This document shows, piece by piece, positions 1 to 12,050 of a stretch of 64,000 bases of DNA; the first letter of the stretch is position 1, and each line of letters starts with the position of its first letter. Made by a program: the position numbers and the translations under genes. The DNA is taken from positions 15,606,501 to 15,670,500 of the forward strand of contig JALJCS010000015.1 in NCBI GenBank assembly GCA_023055355.1. The letters are read 5' to 3'. Source of the DNA: Agelaius tricolor (taxonomy: Eukaryota; Chordata; Aves; Passeriformes; Icteridae). Below the pieces are notes generated by a model. That model worked only from the letters and a program-made list of their open reading frames with translations. It was not told where the DNA came from and did no database searches.

Positions 1-3000
1 GACCAGCAGAGATGAGAAAATAATTCTTCAGTCTCAGAAATAGCTCCCCACTTTTTGCCAAACAGCAGAAGGTATATTATGCCTTTGTGATAGGGCAGTG
101 TTGGACACCCAGTTGTAGAGTCAGGATCCCAGGGAGCATTTGTCAGCCTTGGTGTGAATCTCTTGCTCAACACAAGAGCTGTTACCATCCAAGGAGAGTC
201 TCTGAAGTGGACAGGGATAAGTGCAGTCTCATTTTCTCACTACTTCTGGAGCCTTTTAATGATAGAGCAGTGTTTGCCCTTGAATTTCTTGGAAAATTCA
301 AGGAGTAGTGAACTGTGGGGTGTAGCAGAAAGTAGTATGAGTCTGGGAAGAAAGAAGGGAAATATCACATTGATTTTTAAATGAAAGATCTAGTGGAAAA
401 CTGTTCTGCTGTGACATTCAACTTGTTCTGTGGAGCTATGGGTGCTGTATCAGTGCATACCTGGTCATGGTTTCATTAATTGTAGCTGGGAAATAGATGG
501 GAGTCACCATGCAGCTGAAACCCATGCAAACACACAAATCCTAAAGAACCTCAGGCTTTGTGAGGACCATTCCCAGCCCTGAGAATGGGGCATGTACATC
601 CTCTTGTGCCTGCACAGAGCCACGACCAGCACATCACTGAATCCCTACATAAAATAACCCCAAGTAAAAAGAAGAAGGGACTTTAAGCTTCCTTCAGGAC
701 TAACAATGTGGCAGTAAACAGAATGGTGCCAAGCTCAGGACTGCAACATTGATGAGATAACACTGAATGACACAGAGAAATTACCTACACTGTCATGGCA
801 CTGGGTGATTGCTGCTTTGTTGAGGCCACCAAGAATATTCTTGATATTAAAGGATGGGGAACTGAAAGGTTTTTGTCCATTTTTGCATATCCTAAATGAC
901 AAAGTGCTCATCAGACTTACAGCCTTGGTCTAAGGACAAAGGTGAAAGAGCCTCCTAAGCCCCAGCTGCACTTCACAGCAGATAAAATCCTCTGCATCCA
1001 TCCCCAGGGCCAGCACAGAGCCTTGTGCTGAAAGCTGAGAGGAGCTGTTTGCTCAGGGAAACTGAGCAGCCACAGAGCTCTGCTCCCATCCACGAGAGGA
1101 CCCATCCCAGACAGCTCCTAAGGTGAACACATCCTCTGAGCAGGGCCTTATCTGTGCCCAGCAGACCAAGGAGCAGCCCTGCCCTGCTGCCCAGCGTGCA
1201 GGCACAGCAGCAGGGCTCTGCCTCGATGGCTTGCAGGCCTCTGAGACGTGCATCACATGTGCAACTCGTGAGGATGACTTTGGGGATGCTCAAAAAACAG
1301 ATATCTAATGTTAGATTGCCATTTGGGAACCTGAGCTCACACCCTGACCTTCAGAACTCAGAAAGCTCCACAGCACCCAAGGAGTCCAAGGGAAGGGACT
1401 TTTCAAAGGTGCAAATTAATTTTATCAGTCACCAAAAAGGGATAATTCAAAAATGTGTTTGAAAATGTTCTCAGGACCTGCATGTGCCCTGAAATACTCA
1501 CTAGCCACCAACACTTGTGATTTTCTAAAAATGCTTTCCATTTGAACTTTTTTTCTCTGTCTCCTGGTGAAAGACACAAAACAGACCAGGCAGGAGGAGG
1601 TGGCAGAACTTCTTATACCCAAAGTGCTGTCAAATATACAACACCAAGCTTGAAGCTGGCAATCTTAGGTCACCTCTGAAATCAGTAATTTCCAGCAAAG
1701 GTTGGATTTTGAAGGAATAATGTCACATCAAACAGATTATGAAAGGGATGGTTATTCCTTTGGTGGAAGAAGCAGCTACCCACTTGCTGGCCTTCCTCAG
1801 CAGCTTGGGGTAGATTTGTGATACAAATCCTGCTCTGCTGACAGAGGAGAGGGTAACCACTGGAAAGGGATGGTCAGTTACCTTTCCCTTTCAGGTTCAC
1901 TGGCTATGTGATCTGCTCTGATTGCCCTCTTTCATCCTTCCTGGGGCAATGGCTAGAATGTTCTGCTGCCAACAAAATGCATAAAAGGGATCAAATGAAT
2001 CTGAGGCCACAAATGAGTTACATAACCAGGAATGGCTGATCCTGCACTACTCAGCTTCTCATGACATCAGGTATCAGCAGGAATATTGCACCCCCTTCTG
2101 CTTTTGCTTTCACCCCTGGGAATTCTCCAGCAAACTGGGTCAGGGATCCCTCTGCTCTGTCTTCTGGGATCCATTGGGCCCCTGCAGCACCCCAGAGCCA
2201 GAGAACCCACAGTTTCTACCTGGTGTGCCTGCTTACCCCAACAGTGCTGCCCCAGTGGGACACAGGGAGCAGCCAGACCACTGCAAGAATCATTAATTGT
2301 GTCTCTTTGTGTTGTGGCACTTGGTTATGAACTCATCCACTGCCTCTTGTCTCTAAGGTTTCAGCTGTGAGCTGGGCCTCTGGCACAAATGGCTTCTTCA
2401 TTGCCACACACAGACAGCATGGGAAACCTGGATCCAGCACTGCCATTCTTGGGTTACTTCAACAGGAGATCCTGTAATGAAAAATCAATGAAAAATCTCC
2501 ACTTTGAGGTTATGAGCCCCACAAAATACTAGTAATATAACCAGAAAACATTGTGAATTACATTAAAGAGATTCATATGTTCTAAGAAGTGGAGAGCAGA
2601 GAAGTTAAAAAGCAGAATAAATAAGACTTTGACTAAAAAGAAGCATGCAGTGTAGTATTCAAAACAAATCACTCAGCATCAGCATAACACTGCTTTTAAA
2701 TTTGTCAAAGGCAGAGAGGAACTGAAATAATTTTAGCCATTATTCCCCACACACTCAAGGCAAAAAGGCATGTTTTACACTGAATTGGTTACAAGATTGA
2801 GTCAGGCACAGTGTGTACACTCTAATATGACCCCATGTCTGTCTTCACAGAGGCTCTGCTTCACTCAGCCCACAAGACAGAGATGCAAAGGAACTTTCTG
2901 TGACTCACCAGATCAGATGAACCCCATTAGCTTCAAGTCAAGAGCATAGAGTGAATCAAAATGCCTTTTTCAAGCAGAAGAGCCCTGCTAGAAAGAGCAG

Positions 3001-5550
3001 CAGGAACAAACAAAGCTCAGGAGAAAGCTGAGCCTGAAGACTGGGCAGGAATATTTCTAAGTGAATAAGAAAAGCCAATAAGAAAAGCCAAGGGAGGCTT
3101 GAGGGAGACAGGGAAAAGAATTTATGAATTAACTTGCCCTGTCACTGTGGGGTTTGCCCACTCACAGGCACTTGGATCACAGTTCTCCTCCCTTCAAAAG
3201 CAATGATAAAACCTCCCTTGATGCACTGGTGCAGGGTCTTGTCCTGCATGGCAATTTCTGACTTCAAATGTACAGATCAACTGATCCTCCCAGTCTTGGT
3301 GAGGCAAGAGACATTTCCATGGCTCAGAGACACCCTCTGAGGGGAAACTGAAAGAGAGAGATCTGACTTTCCCCAGGTCACAAAGTACACCCTTGGCAGA
3401 GCTGGGGGAGTTCAGAACACTGTAGGGTGCAGAAATCCCAGTTCTGAGCCCAGCCCATGCACAAACAGATCACAGTTTATAGTGGCTGCTGCCACCCAGG
3501 CTGACAAAGGGCTCTGGATCTGCTGCCTTTGTGTCCTGGTGGTTCCTCTCACATTTGATTCACCTGGAAGTGGGGAACAGTTGCAGGGCAGTGCTGAGAT
3601 ACACAAACAAGGTCAGCTGCTCTCCAGCTATGAGAAAGGAGAGTAGAGCAGTTTCAGTGAAGCTGGAGCTCACACACCAAGTGAGCACAGCTACCCAAGT
3701 GCACACAGGGCAGGAAACTCTCCTGTCCTTGCCACTCTGACTGCAGACATCCCTGCAGTCCATGCAGTCTGCCAGATGCATTCAGACACCTAAACCATTC
3801 TCTCATCCAAAACAAGACACAGTGGCACTCAGCTGTGCAGGTAGGAGTTTATTTTAGGTGTGTTTGGAGCTAAACTCAGCCCAGCTGCTTGTGGACACGC
3901 TCACAGCTTCTGCCAGTGCTGCAGGGGTGGGAGCAGCCAGCCTGGTCCTGGTTGGGATTTGTTCAGCAGTGGGATACAGGGACCCCAGTGAGACACAGGG
4001 ACCCCATGAGAAGCAAGCCCTGCCCTGGAAAGGACAGCCAGGACAAGCTGTCAGTGAGCACATCAGGAACACCAGTGCAAAGCAATCATTTGGCAGCACC
4101 TGAGCCCTGCAGAGCCAGAAGAGCTGTCATGTGCCCCAGGATTCAGGAGAGGAAGTGACTGTGGGAGGCTTTGTTTGTATTTTTTAATAGCAGCCAGTAT
4201 AGATGGATAAAACCAGGGAACACAAGAGAAAAACTTGCTACCCTCACTCTAATACCCTTCTCTCTTCCCAGATACCACTGTACCATTCAGATGGTGCCAT
4301 TAAATCCCTATTTGCACACAGCAACACTACACAGCAGCCCAAATAAAACCAGGAGCACTGAGAAAGTGCTCTCACCCACTATCATTTATTATTCCACTTG
4401 AGTGAATGTCAGCCACGTGCCTGTCAGCCCCATTGCTCTGTGGGGACACACAGAGAAGCTACAGAATGTTCTGAGTCCATTCTGAAATAGCCCAGCCCAG
4501 ACACAGAAACACAGAGGGGAGGAACAGCACAGACCCCAGAAGAAAATAAATCCCATTTGCTGCAACTTTTTGAAGCTCCCAGTGATTTAGTTGTTTCAGC
4601 AGATGGAGCCATTGCAGTATTCACCATGGATTGCAAACTAGGCCAGTTCAGCCTGTTAAAAGGGAAAAAAAACCCTTCTGCCTGCTCTGAGGACATTTTC
4701 AAAAGAATCCTTGGCTGTATCCAGGCAAGTGTGTGTCACTCAGGCAACTACATGCTCTTTCAACAAATGAACTGGCTTGCCCTGAATGTCCTAGGACTGA
4801 ATTTTAGATCTATAGGATCATTAGTGATTATACATTGGTATCACAACTGAAGTCTATGGTTTTAACCTGCATTTCAAAGCTGGTAGGTCCCCAAATGAAG
4901 CCCACTCAGTAATTCTGGTATAAAACCCCCAGCCTTTGCCATGAAAAGCACCCAGTTCCCCTTATTGGTGCTAAAATTAATTTTTTTTAAAGGCCTGATG
5001 TCACTACCATGGAAATGTCATCTAGCTGCAGTTGCTGAATTGCTGTGTTGCAGGAGAGCCCTGGCTGATGGAGTGGGGCTTTTGGAATATCTACACACAC
5101 ACATATTGAGGAAAGTAATACAAATAAGAACACAACAATTCAAGTTTCCAGAAATAAATTCACTTAAGAGCATGACTTCTTAAAGGTTGTAAGAAGATAA
5201 CTATGATCATAAACTTGGGCATGAAACAGCAAGCAATTCATGGTACAATTAGAATTTGAGATAAATGGATTAATAATCTCTTGCTCAAGCATCTAATTAA
5301 GAAGAAGCTGAATTCATCAAAGCCTGCTGTTGACATTATACATTACTGAAGGGGAATGGGGATTTAATATCCCCTTGGTATGAAAACTCATTACCATTAT
5401 CCCTCATGGAGGCCACACATATACAAGGGGCAAAGATTGTGACACTTAATATAGAAAGACAAAAGGACAGAACTGACCCCAGCTTTGCATCCTGCATAAG
5501 ACACAATAACTTTGTGAGTCTTCCCCACATACTTTAAAATGCTTTGTCAT
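1..5550. other. Intergenic flank, no gene seen
   Basis: AT-rich sequence with only short open frames, none with a recognisable domain or a consistent exon structure. I see no RNA gene or obvious recent transposon. It could be distal regulatory DNA of GINS3 or of a gene to the left of the window. Confidence 0.6.
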
Positions 5551-5556
5551 TTTCAG

Positions 5557-5774
5557 GGTTACAGATTGCACAGAAGCTCTTCTGCAGTGACAGCCACCCC
5601 AGCTCTGGCACCATTGGAATTCAGGACATCCCTCTGGCTGTCCTGGATGGCCCAAACCCCTGCCAGGGGGCTCAGAGACCCTGGCACAGAGCCCAAGACA
5701 CCTGTGACTTTGATTATGACCCATGGGAAAAGTTACCAACCTTATATGAGGATCTGCAAGCCATGAAAGTCTAA
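5557..5774 (+). other. Doubtful terminal exon, unassigned
   Basis: A pyrimidine-leaning tract ending in an acceptor AG at 5555-5556 is followed by a frame of 72 codons open to a TAA at 5772-5774. Its C-terminal end is acidic and aromatic (DFDYDPWEKLPTLYEDLQ). The LTR that starts 19 bases after the stop would supply a poly(A) signal at 6117. I do not recognise the protein. Against it: a second frame over the same stretch is also open, no partner exon was found upstream, and composition alone could give a run this long. Treat as a hypothesis only. Confidence 0.2.
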
Positions 5775-5792
5775 GTAGAATAATAATTAGTT

Positions 5793-6198
5793 TGTCACGG
5801 GGTGCAAAATAGATTTTTGATGTTTTTAGAATAGGGGTTCAGGAGGCAAGATGGAAGAATCTGGGCATGTCCAGCCTTTCTCCTTCTTCTTCTTGGCCTC
5901 CATCTTCTGCTGTGATGCTGGCACTTTTGGATTGGTTTAGAGTAGAAGCTCACTTTCTAACATAAATGATAGGTATTGGAAAGTAATTGTAAATATTGTA
6001 CATGTAGTTTTTAGCATAAAAAGATAACACCACCCCGGGGGCAGGCAGAGTGCCTCTGTCTGTCCTGCTGAGCGGACCTTGGCAGGGCAGGAGAAAGAAT
6101 TTTATAGATAAGAAACAATAAACAACCTTGAGACCGAGAATAGAAGAGTTCTGACTCCTTCTTCCACTGCTGGGCTGGGAAAAGAGATTTTCTAACAC
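5793..6198 (+). mobile_element. Solo LTR, avian ERV-like
   Basis: The segment begins TGTCACGG and ends TTCTAACA, the TG...CA layout of a retroviral LTR. Inside are a TATA-like ATAAAAAG near 6016 and a poly(A) signal AATAAA at 6117-6122, followed by a short U5-like tail. The sequence looks like a family I associate with songbird genomes, but I cannot assign a family name. No internal viral genes flank it, so it is a solo LTR. No clean target-site duplication is visible, which suggests age or misplaced ends. Orientation follows the poly(A) signal. Confidence 0.65.
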
Positions 6199-9100
6199 AT
6201 CTCGGGGTCACTGTGAGCAGCAGAAGTCCAGAGATGGGATGTGCTACCCTTGTTCTGCTGGTGAAGCAGGGTAACACTTCTACCCCAAACCAAATCTCTC
6301 ACCTGGAGCTGTGGCTTCCACCCCACAGCAGGAATGGCTCACTGGAAGCAAACTCAGAGGCTGCCACAGCAAACCCACATTTCAGCACCGCCAACCTGAG
6401 ACAGACAGGAATGCTTTGGGAGACCTGGGCCTTGTGGGTAACCTGGAGTAAATCAAGGGGAATTTGGTGACATTGAGGACTCACAGAAAGGTTGGACAGA
6501 GAGCAAAGTCAGACATCCAAGGAATTTCTGCCAGGAATTTCCACTGAAGGCTGGAGGTCCAGCTTCTAATCTACCATTCCTTCCCAGACCCCAAATCAAG
6601 GACTTCTCACTGCACTAACTCCTGTGGTGGCTTTGGATTGAAACAGCTATTGAAATTGAGGCCACAAATCCCTTCTCATTTGGGAATAAATCTAAATTTA
6701 GACCCTAGTCTTCAAATGAATGCATGAAGCTGATCTACCTCACTGCATTACTAATGTTCTTTACAAATATGATGTCCTAAAGGCATTTTGTTTCCCTTTG
6801 TGTATATGTGGCAAAGAATTGGATTAAAAGGATGGATTCTGCTAGAAATACCCATCATTACACAGAGCAAACACAATTAGTAACGAACCAGTTCACCCAC
6901 TTTTAAAGAATATCTTTCTATAAAAACTGCAGGAAGAACAAGCAAAAGAAAAGCTGAAAAGAAGGAAATAACAAAAATTATGAAATAACTGTACTCTCCA
7001 CTGGTGTGAAGACATGGCTGATGTGTGTGCCCAGAGGCTGGGCTGGGCAGAACTTGCTGGGACCAAGGGCAAACTGCAGCTTCTTTGTGGATCATCCATC
7101 AGGCTCTGCAAGTCAGGAGCTGCATTTATGGAGCTCCTGAAGCTCCTGAGCCCATGGGCTCAGCAGAGTTTGTGTAGAACAGACCCAGTGAAAAGATGAG
7201 ACTGAATTAAGACAAAGCAGATTCCTGGCCAGCTGCTCAGCCATGCTCCTGGGGGGTCAGATTGCCCTTGTGAGCACCTTCTGTGGGTGAGGCACCTTGC
7301 AGAGGCAGCAGTGGAAAATCTGGGCAGAGGCTCTGTGTGAATCAAGTTTTAAACAGCTCCTTTCAAAATTGTGTAGTCCAGCACCTTTTGTACAAACCTC
7401 CTGAATTAGGGAAGGAAATCAGTATCAGTCTTTGACATCTCAGGAGGCTGGGTTTCCATGAGACATTTTCTCTGAAAACTAAATGCTAATTTAGTTAGAT
7501 TCAATGTTTTGAAGGGTGCCATTCCTAATCAGCTTTGCAGAAATAGCCAGCTGTTTTGGTGTGGGCAGTCAGAGCAAATTGGGATGATGTCACTACTTCC
7601 ACAACTAATTATTTGGAAGGAAATTGAATGTGAGGGAAAATGTAAAAGTAAGTGAAAATGTAAAAGCAGAGGAACATCCTGAAATAACAATGTAACCCCT
7701 TGCAGCAAAGCAAGATGAGCAATGTTTATTAGGAGCAGGAGCTGAGTGTCTGTTTTCTGGTGTTCCTGATGGGTTGAGCTCAACCAGCAGCCAAGCACCC
7801 ATGCAGCCTTTTGCTCACTCCATTCTGTGGGGAGAAAGAGAAGAAAAGACTCATGGATCAAGTTCAACAGGAAAAGCAAAAAGGATTAATTCACTACTTC
7901 CCATCAGCAGGCAGATGCCCAGTCCCTGCCTGGGAAGAAGGGTCTCAGCATGGGCAACATTGCTTGAGAACACAAACATCCCCCTGCTCCACCTCCTCTC
8001 CCTGAGCTCTTACTGCTGAGCCTGCCATGATAAATGGAATATCCCTTTGGTCATGTCCCTTCCCTGTTGGGCTGAGCTTCCCTGAAAATAGAATAAAAGT
8101 TTTTAAAACACCTCTCAGTTACCCCATCTCTAAATAAATAAATCAAAAAGCTTAATCCAACACTTCCCCATCTCTCAGCTCAGCCCCAGCCCTGACTGCA
8201 GAGGGAGCAGGAGGAGCCCTGCCCTGTGCCAGCACTGCTCAGAGCAGCCACAACTCTGGGCAGCAGCAGCAGCAGCATCACTGCTTCAGGCACAAATGCA
8301 CCACCCAGGCAGCTGTGACAAAAGTTAACTCCAACCCTGACAGATCCAGTGCACTGCTCTGTCACAAAATTCTTCCCGATGCTTAAAGCCAGAGCAGGCT
8401 TGAGTGCTAAAGATGTTATAAACAACCTGCTGCAATTTTAAGCAGTTGCATAAGACCTTTATCTTCAAGGTCTGACTCACACATTTCACTGTCAAAAAGC
8501 TGGGACTTGTTTGTGGAACGAGCTCATTAGGAACCACAAACTCTATCATGTTTCACCTGAAGTGAAAAACAACCACCATCCAGTCTGACATCTCTACTAG
8601 AAAAGCTGTGGAATTGTGGGCATTTAGAATTGGAGCACAGAAACAACTCTGCCCTGCAAGCAAGTCTCAGAAGGGACATAAGGGAAAGGCAAAAATGTCT
8701 GTGACACAACTCTTAATGCACTCTGAGGCTCTAAGATGGACACTATCAGTCAAAAGAGAAAAAAACCAAAGCATTTGCATTGAAGCGCCCATCAAAGGTG
8801 TCACTGTCTTTAAGGACTGCTAATTGTAATATTGAATTGATACATGTTGATGTCATCAACAAAACAACAAAATCACCCTCAGTGTTTCTGATGAAAGCTG
8901 CACTTTCTGTAGTGGATTTACATCTATTTATACCATGGAGATATTTTGTCCATAATTCTGTGAGGAGATAGATTTTTGAACTCATTTTTTTAAAAACAAG
9001 ATCTAAACCCATCAGTCATCTCAATAAGATTATGCTGTGTTTGCCAAACCTTCCCCACTTAATGTATTTTTCTGTTATTTTACTAGCTCTGCTTGTAAAT

Positions 9101-11529
9101 ACAGGATTATAAGAAAAATGAGCAAATCAAAAGATACACAGCTTCTCCTAGAAGAGGTTAAAACCCTGTCAAAAATCCTCATCTGTGTTTGTGTGATAAA
9201 GGCTGCCACTGAGTACAAGCCACAAAGTCCAGAGAAAATGTGTTTGCTTTTAACACATCTCATGGGGTTTTGTCACTTTTGAATACAACATTCCTGGATA
9301 TTTAGCTGCTGGCTCTTGCACACTGCTGGCTTACTGGCAATGAGATATATTGCTGGGCATGTACAGGGGTGTTTCATGAAAACCAAGGTAAACTTTACAG
9401 GATCACAAGCAGTCCCTGCCTGGCAGAGCAAAGCTGTCAGATCTGAGGATACACCGAGACAGGATGTTCTCAGAACTACAGAGCCATTCAGCTGTCAGAC
9501 ATGCAAGCTGCCTGTCTTGTCTCTTCTTTGCATTCCCCCACACTGTGAATCACTGGAATTCTTCCAGATAGGATGCTCAAAACAAACTGCATTTTCCCCT
9601 CAGTCCCTGGTTAACCTCTCAACGTCTCCCCCGACGCTTCCCAAGCTCCCAGCACCTGGGATTGCCTGACTGCTCTGGCAAACGATGTGGGGGGAACCTG
9701 CAGGGTCCCCAGGGCACCCCTTTGTGTCAGGTGCTCTGCCTGCCTGGGGCTGAAACAGCTCCAAACTCACCCAGTGCAAAGTGAGCAGTGCTGGATGGAG
9801 GAGGAGGGTCAGCTGCTTTTGGTGGTGGAGAATGCTGAGACCAGCCAGACTCATCAACCCCAAAGTTAAACATCACAGGAGCAAAAGAGATTTGCCCATG
9901 ATCCTTGCTAAGGGTGGGGAACATCAACCTCTACCTAATAATTATTTTGCTGGTTTGGCTACAATTGCCTTAATAATGCTGCAACAAATAGTGCACAGGT
10001 AGTGCACTACCTATTCTGTGTAGTAAATAATTCTGATTAAGATCTCTTAATCTAATCATCATCAATTCAAATAAATTATTTTATTCATATAAATGTATTT
10101 GGTTTACCATCCTTTCTCCTGAAGGACAAAGCAGTACAAAGGCTCAATTACACCTGTATAATCCTTTAGACATAAACCATAGACCAGCTCTGGGGGTAGA
10201 GGTGGAACCAGCTGCATCTTGTCTCTGAGAAGGGGTTCAGAAAGCAGGGGGGTTCTCATGGCTCAGTGGGAGGGTCTCCCTGATAAACCTTGTCCAAATC
10301 TCCCATTCTGCCTGTGATGCCTTTGAACAGCTCAGAAATTGCTGCTCCCTGCCAGCCTCTAGAAACTGATTTGCAGCAGCCACCTCTCCCTCTCCCCATG
10401 ACACCAGGAATGCCAGCAAGAAACTGGGTTTGCTCTGCTCCTCACAGAACTCCTAGTTGATATTATATTAATAGTCTTTCTCACTGGGACACAGAATTTT
10501 TGGTGTGCTCATTTGGACTGTAATCCCATTATTTCAGCCATGTTCTCAGCATGTATTCAGTGTAACCTGACATTTCTACAGCATTTCTTTCCTTGAAGGA
10601 TGAAAAGCTTCCTCACAAGTTAAGAACAAGATTCTCTACTTTTTGACACAATGCAGGGGGCTTCAGTGAGGCGCTGTTAGATTTCCCTTCCCATATCTGA
10701 TCAGAGAATAAACAACTTGGATCTTTTCCTGCTCCAGTATGCCTCAAAAAACACAGGACAGCCTGACCACATACCCACAGTCCAGAACTGAAAAGCAGCA
10801 GCCAAGAGGCAATCAGGTTTAAAGAATTCAGAGATTCTGCTGCCAAAAGACAGTGAGCTATGGGCCAAAAGGAGCATTTATGCTCTGAAAAAGCCCTGGC
10901 ATATCAGCATTCTGCTCATCCAGTGCTGGGAGATGAAGGGCTGGAGTAATGCTGAAACCATGGCTCAAAGAGCACAGGCAGCTGAGCACAGAAATGCAGA
11001 TGAGTGCATCCTCTCCAGCTTGTGCAGAAGCCAGACAGAAGAAATCTGAATGAAGGCAGTGAAGAAACTGTTGGCATTTATGTTGTAGTAACTGACTGAT
11101 TACTTTTATGTGAGTTGGTAGGAACCTGCTCTCTGCAATTCAGAATTCACACTCTCATTCTGGATCTTGTGAAAAACACAGGGTTGCTTTTTTTTTGTTT
11201 TCCAGTAATTCACTTTAAAACTCTCCAGAGTAATAAAAACAAGAGTGAGAACCTAGAATGAAGAACGGGAGTATTAGGATATAAAGAGAAAAGCATGAAA
11301 AATAACTGTAGCTGCATTTACAATTGCATATGTGAGTCTGAAAGACAAAGAATAATCTTTTCTTCACAGTAAAAGCTGCATATTTTAGCTTGGTTTTACT
11401 GGAAGTGTCCTGGATAGCTCAGAAAAAAAAGCTCCCACATCATTTAGAAAGTGAAGCTCATATAGCAACCCACCCCTGTCTCTTCCTTTCAAAGAGGTCA
11501 CCAGCTTCTAGTTTTTATGTAATTTCCAT

Positions 11530-11613
11530 AAAAAAAAAAACCAAAAAAACCAAAAAAAAAAAGAAAGAAAAAAAAAAGGAAAAGAAAGTGTTTGGTTTTT
11601 TTTTTTTTTTTTT
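11530..11613. repeat. A-rich then T-rich simple sequence
   Basis: An A-rich tract with AACC/AAAG interruptions is followed within about 20 bases by an 18-base T run. The two halves could pair as a hairpin. There is no adjacent processed pseudogene, so this is not a poly(A) tail I can assign. Confidence 0.8.
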
Positions 11614-12010
11614 CCTGTGCACAAAGATTGATTCATTAGATGTTTTTTTGTCTCTGGGCATTGAACAGCCTTTAGTTGAATAGAGTTGGAGTTCATGCAA
11701 CTTAATTGGAAGAGCATCATTTCCAACATCTCCCTGGGATATTTACTATGAATGGTGAGACACAAGAAAAAGAAATTGCTGATTTTTAATGTTTTATGCT
11801 GTGGAAAGGATTCATTGTTTTACTCAGCAGCTTGAGTGCTTTATGAGTAGGAAGGGGTCTCCCTGTCAAGAATGAACACAGTACTTTTCTTTCATCCCCA
11901 TCATGTGAGTGGATGTGAAAGAAACTAAAATACTGTGAGTTTTCTACTCACATCATCACAGTCACCTTGAGACACCAAAAGTTTGAGAAATGTCACCCTT
12001 TTAGAATTTG

Positions 12011-12050
12011 CTGCACAGTCATCAGCAATTCTGCACAGTCATCAGCAATT
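12011..12050. repeat. 20-bp perfect tandem duplication
   Basis: Two identical 20-base copies lie back to back: CTGCACAGTCATCAGCAATT at 12011-12030 and again at 12031-12050. This is a recent slippage-type duplication in non-coding DNA. Confidence 0.9.

Noticed and set aside
4557..4733. Frame ending ...SEDIFKRILGCIQ before a GCAAGT
   Set aside because: Looks exon-like at its right edge but has no upstream acceptor or homologous protein that I recognise.
9090..9280. Frame with MSKSKDTQLLLEEVKTLSKI, which looks like a short helix
   Set aside because: It follows a possible acceptor AG, but there is no donor or partner exon and no family match. Too short to support.
11530..11613. Poly-A and poly-T runs as a possible processed pseudogene tail
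   Set aside because: No retrocopied coding sequence adjoins either run. Treated as simple sequence.
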